Source: Anaeromicrobium sediminis (lineage in GTDB: Bacteria; Bacillota; Clostridia; Peptostreptococcales; Thermotaleaceae). Taken from it: DNA of 64,000 nucleotides. The stretch spans positions 1 to 64,000 of the forward strand of contig NZ_NIBG01000003.1 in assembly GCF_002270055.1 (NCBI RefSeq), in the 5' to 3' direction. Both the position numbers and the translations under genes were made by a program. A model generated the notes under the pieces. The model searched no databases. It saw nothing but the letters and a program-made list of their open reading frames with translations, and was not told the origin of the DNA. Below are positions 26,234 through 34,591 of the stretch, one piece after another. How positions within the stretch are numbered: position 1 is the stretch's first letter; the number at the start of each line of letters is the position of its first letter.

Positions 26234-26602
26234 ATGACTTATAGATCAGTAAAAATAGTGAAAGGTTCAGGCGGTTGGGGAGGACCAATAATTGTAAGAC
26301 CAGATGAAAAGAAAAATAAAATAGTATATATAACAGGTGGTACTAGACCTGACACTGCTGAAAAAATAGCAGAACTTACAGGATGTGAACTTGTGGATGG
26401 ATTTACACAAGGAGTAAAGGATGCTGAGATAGCTTGTGTAGTAATAAATTGCGGAGGGACTTTAAGATGTGGCATATATCCTAAAAAGAGGATTCCTACT
26501 GTAAACATATTAAAGACAGGAAAAAGTGGACCACTTGCAGCCCATATAAAGGAAGACATATATGTATCTGGTGTAAAACCTGAAAATATAGAAGTTATAT
26601 AA
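26234..26602 (+). CDS. PTS glucitol/sorbitol EIIB domain as a separate protein
   Basis: A 122-residue soluble EIIB equivalent to the N-terminal part of SrlE. It begins [18 protein letters not shown] and contains the phosphorylation region [21 protein letters not shown], with the active Cys expected at INC (about residue 75). In enterobacteria this domain is fused to a membrane domain; here it ends with its own TAA, followed by a new ribosome site and gene. Confidence 0.93.
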   Translation: MTYRSVKIVKGSGGWGGPIIVRPDEKKNKIVYITGGTRPDTAEKIAELTGCELVDGFTQGVKDAEIACVVINCGGTLRCGIYPKKRIPTVNILKTGKSGPLAAHIKEDIYVSGVKPENIEVI

Positions 26603-26618
26603 AGAAAGGAGAGTTATT

Positions 26619-27188
26619 ATGAAGTATGCTACTGACAAGAAAATAAGTGAACAAAGTCAGAGTCTTGTTGCAAAAATAGGTATTGGAATAGGTAATATAA
26701 CAAGTACTTTCTTTCAAGCAGGAAGAGATACTATAGATACCGTAATTCATACAATACTTCCATTTATTGCTTTTGTTGCTACCCTTATAGGAATAATCAA
26801 TGCTTCAGGAGTAGGTAATTGGTTTGCAACCATGATGAAACCATTATCTGGCAGTGTGGGAGGGTTAATTATTTTATCTTTAATATGCTCATTCCCATTA
26901 CTTTCGCCATTCCTTGGACCTGGTGCTGTAATAGCTCAGATTATTGGGGTTTTGATAGGTGTTGAAATAGGAAAAGGAAATATTCCACCTCAACTTGCAT
27001 TGCCAGCATTATTTGCTATTAATGCTCAGGCTGCAGCAGATTTTATACCAGTAGGCCTTGGTCTTGCTGAAGCAGAACCTGAAACTGTTCAAGTTGGTGT
27101 ACCTTCAGTCCTCTACTCTAGGTTTCTTACAGGTGCCCCAACAGTTATAATTGCATGGCTTGCAAGCTTTGGGCTGTATTCTAACTAA
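26619..27188 (+). CDS. PTS glucitol/sorbitol membrane component (C-terminal half of SrlE)
   Basis: A 189-residue membrane protein equivalent to the C-terminal part of SrlE. Seen: [20 protein letters not shown], the [17 protein letters not shown] motif and [23 protein letters not shown]. An AAAGGAGAG site lies between the two half genes, and the gap is 16 bases, so the split looks established rather than a recent stop mutation. Confidence 0.93.
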   Translation: MKYATDKKISEQSQSLVAKIGIGIGNITSTFFQAGRDTIDTVIHTILPFIAFVATLIGIINASGVGNWFATMMKPLSGSVGGLIILSLICSFPLLSPFLGPGAVIAQIIGVLIGVEIGKGNIPPQLALPALFAINAQAAADFIPVGLGLAEAEPETVQVGVPSVLYSRFLTGAPTVIIAWLASFGLYSN

Positions 27189-27222
27189 CTGATTGAATTT
27201 GTGAAAATAGAGGGGTGATTAA

Positions 27223-27582
27223 ATGGAGCTTATTTACGAAACTACTGTAACAGGAGTTGGAGAAAAAGCTATGGAGTTTTTAGATCAGGGGATGTTTATA
27301 ATATTTAGGGATGATGCTCCTGAAGACTTAAAAGAATTTGCCATAATACATAAAGAAAATAATCTTTTAAGGGAAATAGAGAAAAATAACACATTAAAAA
27401 TGGGAAATAAAGAATTTAAAATAAGATGTGTAGGATCTTCTGTAAATAAAAACATGAAGGAACTAGGTCATATAACCTTTAGATTCGACGAAGAGGAAGA
27501 GTGTCTTCCAGGGAGTATAAATCTTGAAAAAAAACATATACCAGAAATTAAAATTGGTATGCAAATAGAAATTTGGGGATAA
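27223..27582 (+). CDS. srlB: PTS glucitol/sorbitol EIIA
   Basis: A 119-residue soluble EIIA of the glucitol family. It carries the phosphate from HPr to EIIB. Seen: YETTVTGVGEKAMEFLDQGM at the N-terminus, AIIHKEN (candidate phospho-His) and the C-terminal GHITFRFD..CLPGSI segment. It lies between the membrane component and the dehydrogenase genes. Confidence 0.92.
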   Translation: MELIYETTVTGVGEKAMEFLDQGMFIIFRDDAPEDLKEFAIIHKENNLLREIEKNNTLKMGNKEFKIRCVGSSVNKNMKELGHITFRFDEEEECLPGSINLEKKHIPEIKIGMQIEIWG

Positions 27583-27702
27583 AAAGAATGGAAATGAAAT
27601 ATCTAAGATCAAAAGGGCTAAAAGTGAAATAGAAATTTGCATATCCATCCTTATCTCCATTATAGATTGATATTTGAAGGAAATCAACAGGAGGTAATTA
27701 AT

Positions 27703-28470
27703 ATGAAGAAAGTTGCACTAGTAGTTGGTGGCGGCAGAAGTCTTGGCGAATATCTTTCTAAGCATATGGCTAAAGAAGGCTACCAAATAGCAGTAGCAGA
27801 TATAAACCTTGATAATGCATTGAAAGTTGCAGCAGAAATTGGTGAAGATGAAGCAATGGGAGTAGGTGTAGATGCAACCAATGAAATGGAAGTAAAGGAA
27901 ATGGTAAAGAAAGTAGCAGATAGATTTGGAAGAATAGATTTATTGATATATAATGCAGGAGTTGCAAAGTCAAGCAAGATAACAGATTTTAAACTCGATG
28001 ATTTTAAATGGTCAGTTGATGTGAACCTTGTAGGATATTTTCTTTGTGCAAGGGAAGTATCAAAGGTGATGATAGAAAAGAATATCCAAGGTTCCATAAT
28101 CCAAATCAATTCAAAATCTGGGAAAGTTGGAAGTAAACATAACTCTGGATATTCTGCAGCAAAATTTGCAGGGGTTGGTCTTACTCAAAGTCTTGCTCTA
28201 GATCTTGCAGAACACAAAATAACAGTAAATTCAATGATGCTTGGAAATCTCCTGGATTCAGACATGTTTGAGAGTCTTATACCTCAATATGCAAAAAAAC
28301 TCAGCATAAAAGAGTCAGAAGTAAAACAAGTATATATCGATAAGGTGCCATTAAAGAGAGGATGCTCTTTTGAGGATGTGGCTAATACAATAACATTTTA
28401 TGCATCAGATAAAGCAGCTTATATAACAGGACAATCGGTAAATATAACTGGGGGACAGGTAATGCATTAA
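27703..28470 (+). CDS. srlD: Sorbitol-6-phosphate 2-dehydrogenase
   Basis: A 255-residue short-chain dehydrogenase that oxidises sorbitol-6-phosphate to fructose-6-phosphate with NAD. The nucleotide motif GGGRSLGEYL (about residues 9-18), NAG at about 86 and the Ser-Tyr-Lys catalytic set (INSKSG..YSAAK, Tyr about 156) are visible. The ATG at 27703 has CAGGAGG; the 22 codons before it are probably untranslated. A terminator follows, but the next two genes continue the same sugar theme. Confidence 0.93.
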   Translation: MKKVALVVGGGRSLGEYLSKHMAKEGYQIAVADINLDNALKVAAEIGEDEAMGVGVDATNEMEVKEMVKKVADRFGRIDLLIYNAGVAKSSKITDFKLDDFKWSVDVNLVGYFLCAREVSKVMIEKNIQGSIIQINSKSGKVGSKHNSGYSAAKFAGVGLTQSLALDLAEHKITVNSMMLGNLLDSDMFESLIPQYAKKLSIKESEVKQVYIDKVPLKRGCSFEDVANTITFYASDKAAYITGQSVNITGGQVMH

Positions 28471-28530
28471 GTTTTTCAAGTAAAGGATTAGTTTAAAGAT
28501 TATATTTATCTAGGAAATAAATTTAAAATA

Positions 28531-28564
28531 AAAAGCCCTGCTGTTGATTTCAGCAGGGCTTTTT
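28531..28564 (+). terminator. Terminator after srlD
   Basis: Stem AAAGCCCTGCTG / CAGCAGGGCTTT with T-tract. It may attenuate rather than fully end transcription before fsa. Confidence 0.92.
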
Positions 28565-28597
28565 AAAAGGAGTTAGGTATTGAAGGGAGGCATTTAG

Positions 28598-29275
28598 GTG
28601 AAATATATTTTAGATACTGCAAATGTAGAAATTATAAAATATGCTAAGGAGTATTTTCCAATTGAAGGAATAACTACAAATCCTACAATAATTTCAAGGG
28701 AAAATAGAAATTTTCTTGATCTTATGGGAGAAATAAGAGCAGTAATAGGAGAAGATATACCTATTCATATTCAAGTAGTTTCAAATAATGCCCAGGAAAT
28801 AGCTGAAGAAGGAAACGCAATTGTAAAAAAATTTGGTAAAAATATATATGTGAAAATTCCTGTGACAAGAGAAGGGATTAAGGCAATAAAAATTTTAAAG
28901 TCTGAGAATATAAAAGTAACAGCAACCGCTATATATACGTCACAACAGGCACTTATTGCAGCAAAAGCTGGTGCAGACTATGTTGCACCTTATGTAAATA
29001 GAATAGACAATTTATCTTCTAATGGATGCAATGTAGTAGGTAATATTATAAGGCAATTGAAAGCGTATGATTTAAAAACCAAAGTGATAGCCGCATCCTT
29101 TAAAAATGTTCAGCAGGTAGATAATGTGGCTAACATGGGAGTGCATGCTGTAACAGTAAGTCCAGAAATATTTGAGAAACTTCATATGCATCTTTTTACA
29201 GATGCTAGTGTAGAGCAATTCATAAAGGACTGGAAAAAAGTATATGGAGATAAAAATATTAGAGATATGATTTAA
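28598..29275 (+). CDS. fsa: Fructose-6-phosphate aldolase / transaldolase-like protein
   Basis: A 225-residue TIM-barrel protein of the small TalC/FSA family. FSA cleaves fructose-6-phosphate to dihydroxyacetone and glyceraldehyde-3-phosphate; close relatives are true transaldolases. Seen: ILDTANVE, GITTNPTIIS and the Schiff-base Lys in YVKIPVTREG (about residue 88). The start is GTG after GGGAGG. Its place after the sorbitol genes, which yield fructose-6-phosphate, favours the aldolase role, but this is inference. Confidence 0.85.
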   Translation: MKYILDTANVEIIKYAKEYFPIEGITTNPTIISRENRNFLDLMGEIRAVIGEDIPIHIQVVSNNAQEIAEEGNAIVKKFGKNIYVKIPVTREGIKAIKILKSENIKVTATAIYTSQQALIAAKAGADYVAPYVNRIDNLSSNGCNVVGNIIRQLKAYDLKTKVIAASFKNVQQVDNVANMGVHAVTVSPEIFEKLHMHLFTDASVEQFIKDWKKVYGDKNIRDMI

Positions 29276-29291
29276 TTAAGGAGGAGAAAAT

Positions 29292-29552
29292 ATGGAATGT
29301 TTAGTAAAAATTTTGAATGAATCAGGGGTACATGCAAGGCCGGCATCAGTTTTTGTAAAGACAGCATGTCAATTCTCATCAGATATAGCTATTAAAGTAA
29401 ATAATAAAAATGTAAATGGAAAGTCTATTATGAATCTACTGAGTCTTGGACTTAAGAAAAATGATGAAATAATGATTACTGCAAAGGGGTCAGATGAAAA
29501 AGAAGCAATTGAAGCTTTAGTCCACTTAGTTGATTCAAAGTTTGGTGAATAA
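29292..29552 (+). CDS. HPr-family phosphocarrier protein
   Basis: An 86-residue HPr-like protein. The phosphorylatable His is in SGVHARPAS (residue 15-16) and the regulatory Ser in NGKSIMNLLSLG (about 46), both intact. Being at the end of the sorbitol operon, it is probably an operon-specific HPr rather than the general one. Confidence 0.9.
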   Translation: MECLVKILNESGVHARPASVFVKTACQFSSDIAIKVNNKNVNGKSIMNLLSLGLKKNDEIMITAKGSDEKEAIEALVHLVDSKFGE

Positions 29553-29719
29553 GGGAAAGTTTTTAGGGTAAGAACATAAGTATATATTAAAGTGTTTGGT
29601 AAGACATGGCATAAATAAATTCATCTTAAAGATAGTATTAAAAATATAGACCCTAGCAAACGAAATGTAAATACTATACAATTTAATAAGAGAAAGAAGT
29701 TACTTAGGAGGGATGAATA

Positions 29720-30250
29720 ATGGCATGGATTAAACCATTAGAAGTTGAAGAGGCTAATGATGAGGCTAAAGAAATATTTAATGATTTCATGAGAGAAAGA
29801 GGAAATATTCCAAATATGTTTAGAACTTTGGCTCATAGACCAGCCTTACTTAAAACAGCTTTTGAGCATTTTACTGCTGTATTGAAAACTGGAACTGTTG
29901 ATTTAAAATTAAAAGAAATGTTAGGAGTTAGGGTATCACAATTAAATGAATGTGCTTACTGACTTTCTTCCCATACTGCCATTGCAAAAAGGGTAGGAGT
30001 ATCGGATGATACTATAAAAGATATGGAAAATAAACTAAAGAATCCAGACTTATTTACAGAAAGGGAATTAATAGCATTAGAATTTGCTGAGGAAATGACT
30101 ATGAATTCCAATAATATACCAGAAGAATTATATAGTGACATGGAAGCACATTTTGACGAGGGAGAAATAATTGAGATCGCAAGTGTTATAGGTGCTTTTA
30201 ACTATTTTAATAAATTTAATAATGCACTTAAAACAGAAATTACAAAGTAA
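29720..30250 (+). CDS. AhpD-like (carboxymuconolactone decarboxylase family) selenoprotein with in-frame UGA
   Basis: A 176-residue protein if the TGA at 29960-29962 is read through. The reading frame and homology continue without shift: upstream QLNECAY, then UGA, then LSSHTAIAKR. The family's redox site is CxxC followed by three residues and His, so UGA replaces exactly the second cysteine (position 81), giving Cys-Ala-Tyr-Sec. A hairpin starting 10 bases after the UGA (ATACT-GCC / GGT-AGG-AGTAT, apical loop about 19 bases from the UGA) fits a bacterial SECIS. CxxSec AhpD-like proteins are known. Likely a thiol/selenol peroxidase or related redox enzyme. An AGGAGGG site precedes the ATG. 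Confidence 0.85.
29973..30002 (+). promoter_or_regulatory. Candidate SECIS hairpin after the UGA codon
   Basis: ATACT pairs with AGTAT and GCC with GGT, with an unpaired AGG on the 3' side and an 11-base apical loop (ATTGCAAAAAG). Its position right after the UGA is where SelB-binding bacterial SECIS elements lie. Confidence 0.5.
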
Positions 30251-30305
30251 TAAAAAAAGCCATGTAAACTTAGGAATAAAGCCTAAATATACATGGCTTT
30301 TTTTA
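30251..30305 (+). terminator. Dispersed hairpin repeat, copy 4, acting as terminator
   Basis: Stem AAGCCATGTA / TACATGGCTT enclosing CTTAGG / GCCTAA, followed by seven T, one base after the AhpD-like stop codon. It has the same CATG..TTAGG..CCTAA..CATGGCTTTTTT plan as the units at 18668, 19745 and 22801 but lacks their A-rich lead. Confidence 0.85.
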
Positions 30306-30452
30306 TGTAAATACATAATGAAATTGGAAAAAATTATAAATATAAGTTACAATTATACATAGAATTCATGGCGCAATTTACTTTTCATATAGGTCTAAGT
30401 ATATACTTTAGTAAAAAAATGAATTCCAATAAAATAATAGGAGTTGTTTTAT

Positions 30453-30950
30453 ATGGACAAAATTATATACACTTTATTTATAGCATCTATAGGTGGCTTT
30501 GTGGGACTAAAATTAAAGATACCAGCAGGAGCATTAATAGGAGCTATGTTTGCTGTGGCAATTTATAATATTTATACTGGGCAAGGTCATATGCCTAAAA
30601 GCTTTAAGATAGGAACACAAATTGTAGTTGGAGCCATGATAGGATTGAATTTTACAATGGAGGCAGTAAGTGAACTTAAGAAATTAGCCATACCTGCACT
30701 AATCCTAGTAGCGGCGTTAACAATATTTTGCATATGTCTAGGAATCATAATATCTAAAATTGCAGGGATAGACTTAGTAACCGCAATGTTCAGTTGTGCA
30801 CCAGGAGGATTGACAGATATGGCACTAATATGTGAGCCTTATGGAGCAGAAGTTCCCACAGTAGTTTCATTACACTTAATGAGATTAATTACAGTAATAG
30901 CCATATTACCATCTGTTATAAAATTACTATCATCATATATAAGAGTATAG
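30453..30950 (+). CDS. AbrB-family (AimA-like) membrane protein, half-length
   Basis: A 165-residue integral membrane protein of the AbrB duplication family (PF05145/TIGR03082). Full-length members have two such repeats (about 350 residues); this has one, with GGFVGLKLKIPAGALIGAM, PKSFKIGTQIVVGAMIGLNFT and the conserved FSCAPGGLTDMALI. Single-repeat versions occur and may dimerise. Function is unknown; some homologues are linked to transport. The ATG at 30453 lies 9 bases after AATAGGAG. Confidence 0.85.
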   Translation: MDKIIYTLFIASIGGFVGLKLKIPAGALIGAMFAVAIYNIYTGQGHMPKSFKIGTQIVVGAMIGLNFTMEAVSELKKLAIPALILVAALTIFCICLGIIISKIAGIDLVTAMFSCAPGGLTDMALICEPYGAEVPTVVSLHLMRLITVIAILPSVIKLLSSYIRV

Positions 30951-30969
30951 AAAATAGAAGATTATTTTT

Positions 30970-31007
30970 AGCTATGGGATTATTATAAATGTCCTATAGT
31001 TTTTTTA
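30970..31007 (+). terminator. Terminator after the AbrB-like gene
   Basis: Stem GCTATGGGA / TCCTATAGT with an A/T loop and a T-tract. Confidence 0.75.
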
Positions 31008-31210
31008 TTTATCTATGGAAAAAAATATGAAAATATATGTACTATGAGTTTTAAAAGTAATCATATGGGTATTAATATTTATAAGTTAACATAAAAAAAT
31101 AGTGAAATACCAAGTGGATGAAAAGATTAAAGTCACATATGGTGAAAAATAGAATAATCTATAAGGAATATGTATTACATGAAAAATTTAAAGAAAATGG
31201 AGTGGTAAAA

Positions 31211-31597
31211 ATGACTAAAAAGCTTGAAATTTATAAATGTGAAGTTTGTGGAAATATGGTAGAGGTACTTAAAGGAGAAGGAGCACCACTTGTATGTTGT
31301 GGTCAGAAAATGACTTTACTAGAAGAGCAGACAGCTGATAGTTCAACGGAAAAGCATGTGCCATTTATAGAAGAATTAGAAGATGGATATAGGGTTAGAG
31401 TAGGAGAAAGTCAAAATCATCCTATGGTAGAAAAACATTATATTCAGTGGATTGAATTGACTGTAGGAAACAAGGTTTATAGACAAGAATTAACTCATAC
31501 AGATAAACCCGAAGCTGTATTCAAAGTAGAAAAATCAGAAAATGTTACTGCAAGAGAATATTGCAATTTACATGGACTTTGGAAAGGAAATTTATAA
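31211..31597 (+). CDS. dfx: Desulfoferrodoxin (superoxide reductase)
   Basis: A 128-residue two-domain superoxide reductase, reducing superoxide to peroxide without making oxygen. Residues 5-40 form the desulforedoxin domain with CEVCGN and CC in PLVCCGQKM binding one iron. The rest is the SOR domain with [30 protein letters not shown] and the terminal CNLHGLW, supplying the His4-Cys ligands. The ATG at 31211 has GGAGTGG; the 31 codons of upstream open frame are rejected. Typical of anaerobes. Confidence 0.94.
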   Translation: MTKKLEIYKCEVCGNMVEVLKGEGAPLVCCGQKMTLLEEQTADSSTEKHVPFIEELEDGYRVRVGESQNHPMVEKHYIQWIELTVGNKVYRQELTHTDKPEAVFKVEKSENVTAREYCNLHGLWKGNL

Positions 31598-31628
31598 TAT
31601 TATAGTAGGAATTAAATGAAAGTCTTTA

Positions 31629-31679
31629 AGGCGAGAATTTATCTGCCGTACCAATAGGTGAGATAAACTCTCGCTTTAA
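31629..31679. terminator. Long hairpin after desulfoferrodoxin
   Basis: About 17 nearly perfect pairs (AAGGCGAGAATTTATCT / AGATAAACTCTCGCTTT) around a 16-base loop. The downstream T-tract is weak. The gap to 31909 holds only a TATAAT-like box near 31812, a possible promoter for the next gene. Confidence 0.6.
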
Positions 31680-31909
31680 ATTTACACTTTTTTATTTTTT
31701 ACATATTATAAATTTTTAGGGAAAACGTACTCATCTTTAGGATAAAAATCTATTGTGTTTTTTTAGAATATTTTGTCAAAAAAACACTAGTGACCATAAC
31801 GAATTTATAGTATAATAGGCTGTATTTCAAAAAAACAAAAAAAATCGTGTTTTAGAGTAGCGTATAAAATTTAAATAAGAGATAACAAGTAGGAAGGAGT
31901 GAAAATTTT

Positions 31910-32764
31910 ATGAACTACAATAAAAAAGAAATATTAAAAAGAGTATTGTTTATTATATTAGGCAGTTTAATAGTATCTATAGGTATTAACATTTTTTTAA
32001 TGCCACATAAGTTTTTAAGTGGTGGAGTTGGAGGAATGGCTTTAATTCTTAAGTATGTAACAGGAATTTCATCAGGTTATTATGTATTTCTTTTAAATAT
32101 ACCTATATTTTTAATGGGAATGAAACAAATTGATAAAGAGTTTTGCATATTTAGTTTAATTGGAATGCTATCATTATCCATATGTATGGTTTTAACAGAT
32201 AATTTTGCTCAATATTATTATGTGGACGATAAAATAATATCAAGTATATATGGAGGTATACTTGCGGGACTGGGTGGCGCCCTTGTATTTCAAAATAGAG
32301 CATCCATGGGAGGCGCAGATATTATTGCTGTAATATTAAGACGGAAAACTGGTGGAAATATAGGTAGCTATCTATTTGGTATGAATATTGTGATAATAAT
32401 GATAGGTGCATTTATTAATGGCATGGATATAGCTCTTTACACTTTGATGTCCATCTATATTTCAACTGAAGTAATGAATAGGGTACTAAACGGAATCGAA
32501 AGAAAGAAACTATTATTTGTAGTTACTCAAGAAGAAAGAGAAATTGCAGATGCTATTATAAAGGAAGTTGGTAGAGGAGTAACATTCCTTAATGGTCAAG
32601 GGGCCTATACGGGAAATGAAAGAAATGTGATTTATTGCATTGTTACTTTAAGACAATTACCTAAAATTAAGAAATTAATTGAAGATATGGATCCTCAAGC
32701 ATTTATTTCCATATTAGATATTTCAGAAGTACATGGTAGAGGATTTAAAAAACCTGCTTTGTAG
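31910..32764 (+). CDS. YitT family membrane protein
   Basis: A 284-residue protein with about five N-terminal membrane segments (DUF161: GINIFLMPHKFLSGGVGGMAL, NIPIFLMGMKQI) and a C-terminal cytosolic DUF2179 domain (GRGVTFLNGQGAYTGNERNVIYCIV). The molecular function of the family is not established. A GAAGGAG site precedes the ATG. It is flanked by terminators and therefore monocistronic. Confidence 0.92.
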   Translation: MNYNKKEILKRVLFIILGSLIVSIGINIFLMPHKFLSGGVGGMALILKYVTGISSGYYVFLLNIPIFLMGMKQIDKEFCIFSLIGMLSLSICMVLTDNFAQYYYVDDKIISSIYGGILAGLGGALVFQNRASMGGADIIAVILRRKTGGNIGSYLFGMNIVIIMIGAFINGMDIALYTLMSIYISTEVMNRVLNGIERKKLLFVVTQEEREIADAIIKEVGRGVTFLNGQGAYTGNERNVIYCIVTLRQLPKIKKLIEDMDPQAFISILDISEVHGRGFKKPAL

Positions 32765-32837
32765 AAATAATTCATGGATTAGAATGTTAACGGATTAATC
32801 TCATCACAGAAAAATAAAAATTATATAAAATTATAGG

Positions 32838-32875
32838 AAATAGATAAGTAGATTCTGCTTATCTATTTATTTTTA
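32838..32875 (+). terminator. Terminator after the YitT-family gene
   Basis: Stem AAATAGATAAG / CTTATCTATTT with a 9-base loop and T-tract. The following 32876-33192 stretch contains no gene, repeat or promoter I can support. Confidence 0.85.
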
Positions 32876-33192
32876 ATAAAATTGGAACATTAGATATGAA
32901 AAACTAGAGATAAATTAAGGAAAGAATATATTGTATAAAAAATATACATATGTACAAATTTTGATTTCCATGAAAACAAGAAGAAGAAGGTAGGTGTATG
33001 TATAAAAATCATACAATTTGTGAATGGAATATGGAATACGTAATTAAACACAGAAATAGCAAAACTAAGACGTTAACACATCTTAAGAGAATATAGAGAT
33101 TAAAGAGTAACGTTGGCATCACCCTTGCTAAGAAGATATATATGAATATGGCATAAATATAATAATTAATTATTAAAGGGGGAAGGGTAGAA

Positions 33193-34515
33193 ATGGCTAA
33201 AGAATATACTGGAGCAACAAATTATATGAATGGAACAAATCTTTTTAGATTTTTAGTATTTAGTGGATTAGGTATCTTTATGTTTTTCATTCCTATTGAG
33301 GTGGCGGGAAAATCATCCATACCATTAGGTCATATAGTTAACTTTTTTGCAAAGGATTTACATGGACCATCTTCTATATATGCTGTAATTATAATGATAT
33401 CAGGAAGCATTATACCATTTATTGACAAATCATGGAATAAGAATACAACTAATATTATTTTTTCAGGATTTAAGATTTTAGGAGCCGTATTTGGGGCTAT
33501 GGTATTTTTGAATATGGGACCAGATTGGGTTTTAGCTAAAAACTTTGGGCCATATTTATATGAAGTTGTTGGTATAAAAGTAGGACTTATTGTTCCTATT
33601 GGAGCAGTTTTCTTATCTTTTATAGTGGGTTACGGATTAATAGAGTTTATTGGAGTTTTTTTAAGGCCAGTTATGACACGTATATGGAAAACTCCAGGAA
33701 GATCAGCTATAGATGCAGTTGCATCCTTTGTGGGAAGTTATTCAATTGGCCTTCTTATTACTAATCAAGTATTTAAGAAGAACAAATATACTATAAAAGA
33801 AGCTTGTATTATTGCTACTGGTTTTTCTACCGTATCCGCAACCTTTATGATAGTCGTTGCAAATACTATGGGGATTATGGATATGTGGAACATTTTTTTC
33901 TGGACTACGTTGATTGTAACATTTGCTGTTACTGCATTAACAGTACGTATGTGGCCTTTAAAAAATAAGCCTGATACTTATTATAATGGTGGTAAAGGAG
34001 TACCTGAAGAATATGGTGAGGGTAATTTGTTTAGAAATGCTCTTGAAGAAGGATTAAAGGCAGCACAAAATCCTGCTCCACTTCATATTTCAGTATACAA
34101 TAATCTAAAGGATGGAGTTAGAATTGTTATGGGTTTTCTACCCATAGTAATGTCTATTGGTCTTCTTGGACTCCTATTAGCTGAATTTACACCTGTATTT
34201 GATTACTTTGGATATATTTTTTATCCATTTACCCTATTAGCAAGACTCCCTGAACCTATGTTAGCTGCTAAAGCTAGTAGTTCAGGAATTGCAGATATGT
34301 TCTTACCTTGTCTAATTGCACAAAGTGCACCATTAGTAACTCGTTTTGTAATCGCTGTAGTTTCCATATCTGAAATACTATTTTTCTCTGCAATTATACC
34401 AGTGATTATGGCAACGGATATTCCAATAACTATTACGGATATGATAATTATTTGGATAGAGAGAACCATATTTACGATTCTAATTACTGCTCCAATTGCC
34501 CATTTAATTCTATAG
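33193..34515 (+). CDS. YjiH family nucleoside-recognition (Gate) membrane protein
   Basis: A 440-residue polytopic membrane protein with two Gate/nucleoside-recognition halves. Seen: FRFLVFSGLGIFMFFIPI, GPDWVLAKNFGPYLYEVVG, FVGSYSIGLLITNQVF and the C-terminal ASSSGIADMFLPCLIAQSAPL. YjiH proteins are probable transporters of unknown substrate. It has a GGGGGAAGGG site and ends at a bidirectional terminator. Confidence 0.92.
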   Translation: MAKEYTGATNYMNGTNLFRFLVFSGLGIFMFFIPIEVAGKSSIPLGHIVNFFAKDLHGPSSIYAVIIMISGSIIPFIDKSWNKNTTNIIFSGFKILGAVFGAMVFLNMGPDWVLAKNFGPYLYEVVGIKVGLIVPIGAVFLSFIVGYGLIEFIGVFLRPVMTRIWKTPGRSAIDAVASFVGSYSIGLLITNQVFKKNKYTIKEACIIATGFSTVSATFMIVVANTMGIMDMWNIFFWTTLIVTFAVTALTVRMWPLKNKPDTYYNGGKGVPEEYGEGNLFRNALEEGLKAAQNPAPLHISVYNNLKDGVRIVMGFLPIVMSIGLLGLLLAEFTPVFDYFGYIFYPFTLLARLPEPMLAAKASSSGIADMFLPCLIAQSAPLVTRFVIAVVSISEILFFSAIIPVIMATDIPITITDMIIIWIERTIFTILITAPIAHLIL

Positions 34516-34530
34516 ATTTAATTGGTAAAT

Positions 34531-34564
34531 AAAAAATTCTTAGGTCATGACCTAAGAATTTTTA
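34531..34564. terminator. Bidirectional terminator (YjiH / FIST)
   Basis: A perfect 16-pair palindrome AAAATTCTTAGGTCA / TGACCTAAGAATTTT with A and T runs on the two sides, between convergent genes. Confidence 0.9.
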
Positions 34565-34591
34565 GCTATATACATTTAATTGTAAATCTTT

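Noticed and set aside
29720-29962. Reading the AhpD-like gene as two separate genes or a pseudogene
   Set aside because: There is one TGA in an otherwise continuous homologous frame, exactly at an active-site Cys, and a SECIS-like hairpin follows; selenocysteine explains it better.
30368-30568. 66-residue frame overlapping the AbrB-like gene start
   Set aside because: It is an alternative frame of the AbrB-like gene without a ribosome site.
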